From Klebsormidium nitens (taxonomy: Eukaryota > Streptophyta > Klebsormidiophyceae > Klebsormidiales > Klebsormidiaceae), in assembly GCA_000708835.1 (NCBI GenBank), contig DF236979.1, positions 272,208-336,207 on the forward strand: DNA of 64,000 bases, written 5' to 3'. Both the position numbers and the translations under genes were made by a program. The notes under the pieces were generated by a model, which ran no database searches, had not been told where the DNA came from, and saw nothing but the letters and a program-made list of their open reading frames with translations. Numbering within the stretch: position 1 is the first letter of the stretch; every line of letters begins with the position of its first letter. Below are positions 1-11,290 of this stretch, in pieces.

Positions 1-164
1 CTCTCCTGCCAATCCATCTGTCCTCGGAAGAGCCGCTAACCCCTCTCCACGCAAACTTGCTGTAGGCAAGTGTAGTCACCTTTGGATCAGATGGAGGGAT
101 AGCAAACAAGAACTTTGCATAGCACGGACCACTCAATGTTTGCACGGACCGCCGCCAACCGGCG
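1..164. other. 5' flank of the DUF604 gene
   Basis: Short stretch before the first start codon. No gene or clear promoter motif was recognised. It probably holds the 5' UTR or promoter of the glycosyltransferase gene that starts at 165; the window edge cuts off anything further upstream. Confidence 0.4.
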
Positions 165-3100
165 ATGCTGACCGGGTCCGGCAAGAAAGTCGAGCGGCGC
201 TCCGCAAACGGCGACGTCGGCGCCGGGAGCGTGCGCAGGAAGCGAGCGTTCCTGTGGCGCAACGAGAAGGGCCAAGTGCGACTCGGGCTCGGAAACCTGC
301 TCAGCCTGTTGGCGGGGGTCGTGTTTGCGTGGCTCTGGGTGGCGCTGAGCAGTCAGCACTGCGGGCCGGGGGGTTTGAATGTGCTGCTCGGTCCAGCGGA
401 GGAGATCGAGGACGCGCTCTGGGCGGAGGGGGAGCGGGCGGCGCTCGAGATCCATGCGAAGCTGGCGGCCGGGGGTTCGTTCGAGCTCCGGTTGACAGGT
501 TGGGACGTTGTCACGTTGCAGGAGTAGACTGATAGGCTTTCATTCGCGTTGTTTGCGTACTGTCAGAGTCAGCATCTGAGACGGCCCGACATGCACTTTC
601 TGACGCACATCTTTGCCTCTAAAGATGAGCCACATCAGGTTGCGTTGGATAACATGATAGGATCGAAATGCTTCCAGTCTCCCGAACATTGTTGGCCCTC
701 ATCAAGGCGTGCATACAGATAGTTTGACAGTTGCCCTTTTCGGTGTGTGATCATACCTTATCATGATCATTTTGAGGCTTCATTGGCCAATTTACTTTCT
801 CATGACTCTCGTGTCAGAATCAACACGAATCACCTTTTGCAGTGAACGTTCCTCGGCTTGGGTCAGCGAATGCCTTGTCCTCGGCCTCGGGCCAATTGTT
901 GGCTGTTCCTTTCAGTCAAAGCTCCCCGCACCTAGAAGCTTTCAGTGGCGACAGACCTTACTGTAGTTGCCAATATCATGAGTGCTGTCTAAGCCGCCAA
1001 TGCTCTTCCCCCCTTTCCCATGCAGGATCCAATGCCACCGCTAGCGACGGCTCCTCCGACCCTCCCGACCTCTCGGCCTGGCCGGACCCCGACGAATGGC
1101 CCCCGGAGCCCGACACCGAAGCCGAGCTCATCTACCCCCCCCCACACCCAAAGACTGACGTCCCGAATCTCTCCTTCGAGATGTCGGTCAGCTGGGATAG
1201 CTGGGAAGACGCGTTCGACTTGCTGCGCCTATGGTGGCGTCCGAACGAGCTAGTCGGACACGTGTGGATGCCGCCGCCGTCCGATTTGGACTTGCGTCCG
1301 GGTGAGAAGCACCGGATGCCGGATGGCGACCCGGAGCTGCCCGAGGTCCGGCTGTCGGAGCGGGTCAAGGGGCAATTCGAGTACACGCACCCGATGGGGG
1401 GCCGCGCGATGGTGGGCATTGCGCGGATCGTGAAGGTGAGACGCGTGCTCCATAAACTCCTAGGTTCCGCATCGTTTGATCTTTCTCTGAAACTGATGAG
1501 AATCTGATAGGCTGCAAGGCGGGTAGATCCCAATCAAGAAAAACGCCACCCAATGGGGGATCCGATGTCCGGCTGTGCAAGGTTCTGGAAGGCTGGACCA
1601 GTTGACCATTCTTTGCAGCGGGTTGAGGAATGGGTCAGTCTCGAGCGTGTGGATGGTTGTCAAAGCCAAGGTCTAATTCGGTCTTTTTGAGAGCCGCTTG
1701 TAGGACGTCCTCTCTTCTAAGGATGGTCCGCTTGAAACCTTGTCTTTAAAAAACTCGTCAAGCGGAAGTCCAATCGCTGCTGCCTCCCATCCGACATTCG
1801 ATGCGTATGGCTGCGACTTTGAAGGCGCTATAACGGGGCAATACCGGACAAACGATCTCTTAGAACTGCCTTCTCCGGTATTCTCCGGTGAAACGGACGA
1901 TAATATCTTGTAGGAGCCTTCTGACAACCGGTCTTCCGCATCCTACCTGTGCAGGAAGCGTACATGTTGAGTGGGGACGAAGTGCACTGGTTCGTGCTGG
2001 GGAATGAGGACACGCTGTTTGCGCCGGACAACCTTGCGAGAGTATTGTCCAAGTACGATCACAGGTGAGGCCGGCTTCGGCCGCTGGCCGGAGTGTCTGA
2101 CGGCAATCCGGGCTGCGTTGTAGCGAGACTGTTCATGCACTGTCCGAGGAACGCGCATCTGGCGAACGTTTACCAATTGCGCCACACAAAAGTTTGTCAA
2201 AAGCAACCCTTCGAGACGAGAAGACGGTTGATCATGCCCTGTGCGCTTTCAGTCCTTGGGCATATCACGTCAGCAACTGGCAAAGTCACGTCAACTCATT
2301 CTGTAAATCTAGGTCGTAACACCCCGCCCGATTGCTGTTCCCACGAACTCAAAAATAATTGGCGCGCCACACAACACGGCTCACCAGAGTCTTGGCCAAG
2401 TCTAACCTAGCAAGCTGATTGGCAGCGACTGATGCTGTGACCTCCTGAAACCTTTTAAGTCTCCGAATGTGAAAAGTGAAACGTAATTTCTGCCTGATCT
2501 TTCTTAGGGAAATTTGGTATATCGGCGCTCCGTCCGAGACGCACCACTAGGAGTTTGGTACATTCCCAGATTCCGTCAGTTCCGGAACCTCAATGATCCC
2601 TAAGTTCGACCAAACCCCAAAAGTCCACTCATTATTTCCTCCAGGGAGCTCTGGTACATTGGCGCGCCGTCCGAGGCGCACCACCAGAACGTGGTGCACT
2701 CGTTTAGTCTCACCACCAGAGCTCCCGGTACTTCTCCATCTAGCAAGCTCAACCAGACCTTGATGACAGGCACCAAATGTCGGAAATTTCTAGACCTCTC
2801 GAACGCTAAAACTTCGCTCGCTCGTTCTTCCAGGGAGCTCTGGTACATTGGCGCGCCGTCCCTGACGCACCAGCAAACTCATTGGCCACAATCTCTTCAG
2901 AAAGCGCCCTCAAAACTTGCTACTTTCCGAACCTCTGGAACTCCGAAGTATCTTAACCTGTCCGAACCCTGAGACCCCGCTCATTATCTCCTTCAGGGAG
3001 CTCTGGTACATTGGCGCGCCGTCCGAGACGCACCACCAGAACGTGGTGCACTCGTTTGGGCTCGCGTACACGGGGGGGGGCTTTGCCGTCAGCTGGGGGC

Positions 3101-5061
3101 TGGCCCGGGCTTTGGCGCACACGTTGGACGACTGCTTGCAGCGGTACCCGGAGCTGTACGGGAGCGGCTCGCGAGTGCAGGCGTGCATCTCGGAACTGGG
3201 GGTGCAGGTAAGCCATCCCCCGCGGCTTTGTGTCACGTATTCTATTTTACGGGTTGCAGTTCTTTGAATCCGTGTACAATATGAGGCTTTCTTTGCGCAT
3301 GTGGCGCAGCTTTGGTTGAGTACGTTTCTCGCTGGGCGTCTGAGGCTTTTCGTTCTGCTCAATTTCTAAGAAGCCACAAGGAGAACGAGAGACGGTGGTC
3401 CGCAGTGCCCAAACTGGTCGGAAGTCTGGTATGGCCAGACCATTATCAAGTGACCGGCTTTTTTGCCACTGCCTGTTTTAGGATTGCAATTGTGTCCGTT
3501 GAACCAGCGCTTCAAGCTCTTTTTCCATCGCGTTCTTAGGTCGGAACGTAGTCACGTTATGTGACTTCCGTCACGTTGCCTGGTCACGTTGAAATACGAA
3601 CTTTTGAAGTGCCTGCAAGAACGATCTATCTTTTCGTAGTTGAATGAGCTACCTTTCCTTCATACCTATCGCCTCTTTCCGCTTAGAGCTTTTATCTCAT
3701 ACTGGCTCAGTCGAACCCAATCACCGTCCATTCATTCTCTCCTCAGGTCACCCAGGAATCGGGCTTCCACCAGTTTGACCTCATCGGGAGCCTCGCGGGC
3801 GCGCTCGAGTCCCACCCCCTCACGCCCTTCCTGGGCATGCGCTACGTGGCGGCCTCCCATTCGCTTGCGGCCAAAGAGAGCACGCCCAAAATGCTCCGCC
3901 GGATCGCACAGTTTGCCCTGGCGCAACCGCTCGAGTTTCTGCAGCAGTCCATCTGCGTCGACTCATCCCGCAACTGGTCGATCTCCATTGCGTGGGGGTT
4001 TTCCGTCCGGTGGTATCCGGTTCCGGTCCGGCCGGTGGAACTAGAGGCGGCGAGGCGGACGTTCGTGTCGTGGACGCGGCAGCGGGACCCGGAGGTGTTC
4101 GACTTCGACACGCGGGCGACGACGCTGCTCTGGTCGCGCGCGCCGGCGGTTTTTCAGGTGCTGTGATTGTCTTCTTCTTCTGCTCCCTCCAACGATGTAT
4201 GAAAGGTCTCCCTTAGTTACTGTCAGGACTCATGCTTCTCGTGCTTTGTCAGGAGTTTGCACAATAATCGCGGTTGATATCAATGACAGATTCTGCCCTA
4301 TCAATGCAAATCTGCCGCGATCCTTTTCTGCACTATTTCTGCTTCAAGGTCCGCTTATCTCACGACTTGGCAGGTTTGTTACGCGACCAGCATTGAGCGA
4401 TCCGAAGGGTCGAAGCTGGGGTCTTGCCATCTGACGGTTTCTGGCCGATCCTGAGCGCTTGCCTGTCAATCAATTGACACTCGTATGTGTGCATTTCGAC
4501 TCAGGACGTATCCTTTGGATCGTTGTACAGGCGGTCAGTGTGTTTCAACGGATCGAGGACGGGGAGGTGTGGCTGGAGAGCCTGTACCGGCGGGTACCAA
4601 CCGGGAGGGCCTTGAGCGTTTCCAAGCTGAAACGCATGGCGGCCAAAAAGCACAACGTTACGGCGGAGTGGTTCGGGCGGAGACGGAAACGGAGGAAACG
4701 GGCGGCCGGCGATCCGTTGGGGGCGGACTCGAGCGAAAACGACGAGGCGGGGGAAAGCTTAGGCCTTACGAAGTTGACGGGCGTGCTGCGGGATCGGAAA
4801 GGTGGCGTAGGGAGGAGTTTGCAGGCGCAGGCGACGCAAGGGCTTGCGTATGGGCGAGAGCCGAAGCAGTCTGTAGATGTGATTAGGGTGTTGAAGCCGC
4901 CGTTCGACGAGGACTGGGTGTGGTATCCGCGGCGGTCTTGTTGCAAGTCGCTGACGTTCCTCGAAGACGATACGGTTGCGGAGATTCGGCTAGGTCCATG
5001 TACGATAGACGAGACGATATGGAAAGATAGCATCGTGGCTGAAGGCGCTAGCTTCAGCTGA
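165..5061 (+). CDS. DUF604 family fringe-like glycosyltransferase, type II membrane protein
   Basis: Six exons: 165-498, 1026-1435, 1955-2064, 2997-3207, 3747-4157 and 4531-5061, giving 668 aa; all phases match. A basic N-terminus is followed by one membrane segment at about residues 43-62, the layout of a Golgi type II enzyme. The rest follows plant DUF604 proteins (GT31/fringe-like): LLRLWWRP near the start of the catalytic part, WFVLGNEDTLF, VLSKYDHRELWYIGAPSE, a glycine-rich AYTGGGFAVSWGLA, QACISELGV, GFHQFDLIGS, LQQSICVDSSRNWSISIAWGF and the C-terminal YPRRSCCKSL. The family probably transfers a sugar to a glycan or glycoprotein; the substrate is unknown. The usual acidic DDD metal-binding motif reads NED (residues 265-267). 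The first donor (GTTGGG) is weak but is the one that keeps phase. Intron 3 carries partial copies of exon 4. The C-terminal part (about residues 520-590) is basic and probably disordered. Confidence 0.85.
2508..2873 (+). repeat. Tandem partial copies of DUF604 exon 4 acceptor edge
   Basis: Inside intron 3 the acceptor and first part of exon 4 (true exon from 2997) appear three more times, starting at 2508, 2645 and 2834, with a shorter trace at about 2551. Each starts with AG then GGA(G/A). The copy at 2645 matches the first 61 nt of the exon with one mismatch; the copy at 2834 matches about 39 nt with two; the copy at 2508 is more diverged and hits a stop (TAG) after about 37 nt. None has a good donor, so they look like decoy acceptors rather than usable exons. 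Confidence 0.85.
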
Positions 5062-6309
5062 TCTGATTGAGTGCACTCGTCGAGAGCCTTGCGCAATGAT
5101 CTTTCAAGCTTTTCGAGCTTAGGTATTCTGAACACGGAGTCATGATATCAAGTGGGTCTTGACCGATGAGTACTTTTACCTCACGGTGACAGTCAAAGTT
5201 CTGCAGTCGCAATTTCGACCGTTATGTCTGCCGGATGTCCTATCAAAACCGCGGAAGCCTAGGTACCTTCTGTCGAACTTCGTTTGTTGCAAAGCCGAGC
5301 TCACAAGTACGACCTACCTAATTCCATTGCCAAGTCGAGAAAATTGAGGGACCCATGCTCATTCTGACCTAGCTGCCCTTGCGGTATGTATTCAATACTT
5401 GGGACCTAGAATTTCTTAAGATTCAGCGGTTTCACACGCACTTTCATGGACAAAGACGACTGATCAGTGTACAAGGATCATGAAGGCTTGGCGGCATGGA
5501 AGCTGCCACCTTCGGAGTCCAAGCATGTGTGCTTTTAGGTAACAGATCAGCCAAGTCAGGCCATGTGCACACGAAAATGGGACAAAAAAACACACAATGT
5601 TGTTGAGCAACTGATCATGCTCCGATCTATTGTTCTGAGCAACAATCTTCTAAGGCCTCTTGGCCGGGTCTTGGCCATTCATTTGTCGGCGCCAGATGAT
5701 TGCTTATGCCAGCCATGACACCGTGACTGCCGGGCCTAGGTATTGGCTAATGCTCAGGGAGTCGCCATTCATTGGGCTTAGTAGTTGAGTTCTAGCTATT
5801 TTTTAAGATAACGTATGGAAGCAGATAGCTCGAGGCCACAGGCATGGCGAAGTCACCTCACTGAAGGTGCTGTTTGACTGTCATATGCGGCACGTCTCAA
5901 AAGTGGAACAGGGAAACAGGGCCAGGATCAGACCACATCATTCCATACCGGATCTAGGGTGGATCTATAGGTACAGTATCCTAGGTATGCTGCCAGCATG
6001 CACTCCATGATGACTTCAATGAGGCACCGGGCCTGATCGACCACCATGGATGGTGCACCCTCAAATGAGCCTGCTTATCGAACGGTCGAATTTTGCTGGC
6101 CATAGTGTCGAAACCAGTGTCTCGAATCGTCGATTTGCAAAATGTGCAGATGGACGGCTGCAGCGATTTGGTTTCACAACGATGCAGGGCTGTGGGATTT
6201 CTCGTGCACAGCTTTTCAGGGCTGCACGATCTGTTCCGAAGTTCCTTTCTAGCGAAGCCTGAAGGGCTCGAGCTTGCGCTTTGGTTCTTTTTCAGAGCAT
6301 ACCGATCTG
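5062..6309. other. Intergenic region, DUF604 gene to coiled-coil gene
   Basis: No coding exon was recognised. A pyrimidine-rich tract ending in CAG at 6294, about 15 nt before the ATG at 6310, looks like the acceptor of a 5' UTR intron of the next gene. Nothing else stands out. Confidence 0.45.
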
Positions 6310-9300
6310 ATGGGGGGCAAGAACAAGAAGAAGGCGCGGAATGGGGGCCCATCAGCCAGCGAGGGCGCCAACCATGACGTGACCAGCCCTCCCCAATCAC
6401 CGGAATCCGCTGAAACTCTGGCAAGCTCAAAAACGGTGGAAAGTCCAGAAGGTGCTACTGCAGCAAAGAAACCCGATCCTGCAACAGGGATTGAGGGCGC
6501 GGTGATCGAGAAACCCTTAGGGCAAAGCGGGAATGCTAAGGAGGGCAATGGCAAAAGCAAAAAGGTCCAGGACGATCTTCGGAATCTGAAATCAAATGGG
6601 GCCGTGGACATGAGTGAGGAAGATGCTGCGGATGGTGATCCATCAATAGAGCAAGTAAGATCCCAAAATCGCTTTAGGTTCTTTGGTCTGCTTGCTGTAT
6701 ACGGAAGCACTTGTGTGGATCTTTGTTGCCTTTTCCAGACACGCGTCATTGGACTTGTTGGAACCAAGCTAGAACAGTCCTAATGCTGCTACAATGGATC
6801 AGGGATCTAGACATAAGTTGCTCTTCCGAGATTAGTTCTTTCAGGCGACCATCACATGCTTGCCTTTCGTCAGGCTGCAGTGAAGTGTACATACAGAAAC
6901 CTCGCTGCCTAGATCAACTTGTCTCTGATAATCTGGCCTTGCCTGCATGTTTGTCATCATGCAATGTACTTTACTGGCGCAGGTGGATAGTAGCATCTCG
7001 CAAGTGGTCATGACAAGCATCTGTCCTTTATTTGCAACAGTCTGGCTCGAGGGTTACGTTTGGTAGATCATTAACTTGGTGAATCTTGTCTGATGATGGG
7101 TTTCTTTTTCATGAAGGTGGGATCTTTCTTATGGGTGGAATGTTTTATGGTGGTGGCTTACTCTTTTCTAACAGTGATGTACTCTCTTATGACGGTGGTG
7201 GTAGATTGCTCTTTTCTGACAGTGGTATACTGTCTTATGATGGTGGAGTATTTTCTAATGATGGTGACTTCTCAACAATGGTGGTATACGCTCTCATGTT
7301 GTCTTTTCTGGTCTTCAGGTCCTTTCTGCTGTCCAGTCAGAGAAGAAGAGTCTGGCAGACAAGCTGGCAATCCTAGAAAAGGAGCTCCAGGGCAGCAGGG
7401 ATGGGGCTAATGCAGCTGCCGAAAAGTCTCGAGCGGCAGCAACGAAGGAAGTTGCTTCTTTGAAGTCGCTTCAAGGAGAGCTTCAGCGCCAGATAGAAGA
7501 GCTGCAAGCGAGGTAAGTGTCCTTAGATTGGACGGCAGCATGTTTGTGACAGATGATCGTTAGATGCACACGTTTTTAGAGCATCATTTCGTCAATCCTC
7601 AGGGGTTTAGCGTCGTTCGCCTACATCACTTGTTGTCCTTTTCCGCCGTTGCTTTTCCTCGCTTCCCTTGTCCTGACAAATGTGGCAGAGGCATGGTTTT
7701 TCTATGATGGGAGTATCTGGAGGCTGCCGAGCTGATGTCAAGCCCAAGGCTACGTCATGTAAAGTAGCTCATGCTGAGAATGCACGAAAGATGGTGGTTT
7801 GCTCTGACAATCCTTCAATACTGTACACCTGGCTTTGATTGAGGTGGAGATACAGCTCTGCTGCGACACACAGAACTCTCCCCCTGTACTGACTGCGAAA
7901 CGAGTCAGATCTGAGCTTCAGGTATCTCAGGAAGGACAGCGCTGACAAAGCATTGGTGGTATGCATAAGAGCAATTCTGCTGATACTTAGTCCCCAATGT
8001 GTTGTTTCTCCAGTACAAAGTTCCTGCAAGCGGAAAAGGCTGCCGCAGAGAAGGCTCGGCAGGGCCTGGAGGGGGGCAAGAAGGCGGCGGATGAGAAAGT
8101 GAAGGATCTGGAGAAACGAGTGGAGGTAAGCGATCATTCGCTCGAGACTCTGCTCAATCTTTTCTGTCAGCTGCAAGTGGTGGCGTTGAATTCCAAGGTC
8201 TCTCAATGTTGGGCAATGCAAGGTTGAGACTTTCAGATGTTGGGGGTTATGCCTGGAAAGCGACCTCATCTAGTCAGACCTTTCAAGGACTCCTAAGGTT
8301 TCTCTTCAAAGCTTTTGACGGGCACTCTCTTTAGTCAGAAGGTCTTGATCGAGAGTCACGAAATCCAACAAGCCACCGTAGGCAAATAACTGTCGACTTT
8401 GGGACGCAAGATCCCATGTATTTCGTTCCTCCAAGAGGGAAGGTCGTTGCTTTCTGAGCTCCAACATCTGCAGGCGAGGAGAAAGATGACTCCCTCTCTT
8501 GCAGGACGCTCAGAAGTCCAAAGAGGCCGCGGAAAAGAAGGCCAAAACGCAAGCAGAGGAGAAGGTCAAGCTGGACAAGAAGATCGAGGAAGCCAACGGC
8601 AAGTTGAAATCTTTGGAGGAGTCACTCGCCAAGACCAAGTCGAGCCTCACAGCTGCAGAGGCCTCGAAAGCCAAAGCAGAAGAGAAGCTGACTACTGAGA
8701 AGAAGGCCCTGGAAGGCAAGTTGGCCGGGCTGCAGAAGGCCCGGGAGGAGGCCGATTCTAAAACGGCGCAGGCGAAGAAGAAGAACGATGACCTCGCGGC
8801 AAAGGTAGCGGCGCTCGAGGAGGAGAAAGCCGCGACCGACGCTGACGTCAGCAAGCTCGCGAGGGAGAAGGGCGACCTGGACCTGTGGTGCGCGTCGCTG
8901 CAGCGGCGCTCAGAGGAGCTCCAGAAGCGGTCGGAACAGCTGGAGGCCAGTCTGCGGACGACGGAGGAGAGGCTTGGCAAAGCGGAGGAGCAGATCAAGA
9001 CGTATGCGGAGACGCTGGCCGAATTCGAGAGGCGCGTGGGGGATCTGGATGGCAGGATCGACGTGCTGAGGAAGGAGAAGGAGGAACTAGAGGCGAGAGG
9101 GAAGGCGCAGAAAGGGGAGGCGGAAGCACTGGCGGAGGCGAAAGGAGAGCTTGAAAAGAAGGTGAGAGCGTTGGAAGGGGAGAAAGCGGCGCTTGAGAAG
9201 GAGAAAGCGGCGCTTGGAAAAGAAAAAGGGGCGGCTGAGACGAAGGCCAAGGGGTTGGAATCCGAGAAGCAGAAGGTGGAGACACTTTCCAAGCAGAAAG

Positions 9301-11290
9301 AGGGGTTGGAAAAGAAAGCGGGCGCTTTGGAAGGAGAAAAGGCGGCGCTCGCGAAAGAGAAGGGCGCGCTCGAGGCCGCAAAGCAGAAGCTAGAGAGGGA
9401 GGCGCAGGCGGCGGCCAAGCAGAAGGAAGCGCTGGAGGGGCGGGCAATTGTGCTGGAGAGAGAGAAAAGTGCGCTCGAAGCTGCGAAGCAGAAACTAGAA
9501 AGGGAAGCGCAGGCGGACACCAAGCAGAAGGAGGCGCTTGATGGGCGAGTAAATGCGCTGGAAAACGAGNNNNNNNNNNNNNNNNNNNNNNNNNNNNNNN
9601 NNNNNNNNNNNNNNNNNNNNNNAGACGCTGAACAAGCTGAAGGAAGCACTGGAGGGGCGAGTAAAAGCGGTGGAGAAAGAAAAAGCGGCGTTTGAGAAGG
9701 CAGCAGGGGAACGAGAGAAAGCTGCAGGAGATAAGGCAAAGGCGCTTAATGCGGAGAAGCAAAAGCTGGCGAAGGATCTGAGCGTCAAAAGTGCTGAAGC
9801 GGAGAAGCTGCGGGCAGTGCAAGGGGAGTCGGAAACGGCGAAAGAAGCGCTTCGGACGGATCTGCTGAAGTTGCGGGAGGAGAGTGCGGCGAGGTTGACA
9901 GCGGCAGAGGGAAAAGCGGGAGACGCTGCGGCGAGGGCGAAAAAAGAGAGGGAGGCACTGGAGGTGCAATTGCAGAAAAAGGTGAGAGCTTGGAACAGGT
10001 GTAGAGAAAGTACGGCAGGTAGCAGATTTAAACTAGTGCCCTCCTCTTCCTTACGAGCCAAAAAGGTAAATAGGTTGTTATCGAAGAAACTGTGAGGGTG
10101 CCCTCTTATGCACTCGTTCTTTAAGCTGCTATATCCAGGCGTTCAGTGCACGTTTGTGTCTTCGACCCTGGTCCAGCTGTTCAGTGGAATTGAGCTCTGC
10201 CGATACGGGGCTCTTGCGTCCACCAATTTTCTTGGTCTCCCAAGTCTTGACACTCATAGGTAGCGATAAACGGTTCATGCACTTCACTTGGCTGACTTTT
10301 CCTGCTTGGTCGTTCTAAAGCGATGGCAGTGACTAATACTCGACAGAGATTCAAAGCTGGCTCTGTTTCATATCCGACTACGTCAGCGGATAGATTGGAC
10401 CAGCAGGGATCTTTTCGAGGTCACTGGATTTCCTCTGAGCAAGCATATACACGCGGTAGAATATTTTATCTGACATTTTGAACGTCCTGCGGACATGCTG
10501 GCGGCAAGCCCCTCAGAAACCTCCAAACATGGTTCTCGCTCGGACCCGTACGTCGACCTTCCTCTCGGATTCGGCTTGTTGACGTCATCACTCCCTTGTC
10601 GCAGGAGGAAGAACTAGGCGCGGCGCTGCGTGCGGCCGATGGCCTCAAAAAAGAAAGCCGCGAGTGGGCTGAGGAGAAGCTAGATTTACTGCGATCGCTG
10701 ACGGAAGTGCGCAGCAAGGAGAGCGGCCTGGCACGGGAACTAGAGAGAACCAAGGAGGTGGTGCGGTCTCAGGTGAGCCACGTGGCACCTTTTCAAACCT
10801 TTTCCTTATATGCGTAGAAACAAGGCTTTGCGGAATGCTTTTGACCGGGAAGGTAGGCACGTCTGGCATGTCTGCTTTGAAGGGGCCGTGAATGTGGCCT
10901 TACAACTTGGAATGCCGGTGTCAAAGAGTTGAAAGTTCGATGCTTACGCTGAGCGGAACCGAATCTGGACGGACTTTCTGAGACAGCTTCGAGGACCCAA
11001 TCTACTTGATGGAAGGTTTGCTCGCGGTTTGTCAGACCTTTGCTGCACCTCGACCGAATTGAGAACGAAACAGGGTCTCCAAAGGTAGAGACCAAGGAAA
11101 TGCGTGGGTACTCCACTTAAGCTACACAAGGTTTGACATTCAATCCTCATTTTGTGTGCAGATTGCGAACCGAAATGCGTTCCTAGAGTCGAGTTGGTCA
11201 CTGCCAGTACTGGCTGGGTCGAGTGCACTTGCGGGCAGTGTGGCAATGCTGGGGGCGCTATACTGGTTGCGTGCATCCAGATCATCATAA
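6310..11290 (+). CDS. Long coiled-coil protein with C-terminal tail anchor
   Basis: Six exons: 6310-6654, 7319-7512, 8014-8125, 8505-9981 (with an N gap), 10605-10772 and 11162-11290; phases match except across the gap. The start is the ATG giving MGGKNKKKARNGG. The first 115 residues are polar and low in complexity. About 640 residues of uninterrupted coiled coil follow, very rich in Lys, Glu and Ala, with 35-residue internal repeats around the gap. The last exon ends with a single hydrophobic segment of about 20 residues (LPVLAGSSALAGSVAMLGAL) followed only by YWLRASRSS and the stop, the form of a tail-anchored membrane protein. It may act as an organelle- or envelope-attached tether, by analogy with plant tail-anchored coiled-coil proteins; that role is inference. 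No enzyme domain was seen. Confidence 0.75.
7086..7317 (+). repeat. Imperfect tandem repeat in coiled-coil gene intron 1
   Basis: The intron just before exon 2 contains repeats of a roughly 45-55 nt unit with a TACTCTTTTCTAACAGTG-like part and a TTATGAYGGTGGTGG-like part. It reads as open in several frames and gives spurious small reading frames. It ends about 40 nt before the acceptor at 7318, so the polypyrimidine tract may come from it. Confidence 0.6.
9372..9569 (+). repeat. 105-nt coding tandem repeat (35 residues) cut by assembly gap
   Basis: Codons starting at 9372 and 9477 begin near-identical 35-residue units (EAAKQKLEREAQA..KQKEAL.GR). A third unit resumes after the gap at 9623 with KEALEGR. 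The gap therefore lies within a tandem repeat, a typical place for short-read assembly to fail. Confidence 0.8.
9570..9622. other. Assembly gap (53 N) inside coding exon
   Basis: Fifty-three Ns interrupt exon 4 of the coiled-coil gene. The frame before the gap and the open frame after it do not agree if the gap is truly 53 nt; a length of 1 modulo 3 is needed. A standard third 105-nt repeat unit predicts 46 missing nt. Confidence 0.9.

Noticed and set aside
140-532. Overlapping open frame at the start of the window
   Set aside because: The frame from 165 gives a membrane segment and joins in phase to the DUF604 exons; this one gives neither.
2508-2873. Exon 4 copies considered as real alternative exons
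   Set aside because: They are truncated and lack a proper donor; one has an early stop. Treated as decoy copies.
8510-9739. Long minus-strand open frame of about 400 codons opposite the coiled-coil exon
   Set aside because: It is a Ser/Leu/Phe-rich mirror of Lys/Glu/Ala codons in the sense frame; splice phases and the tail anchor support the plus strand.
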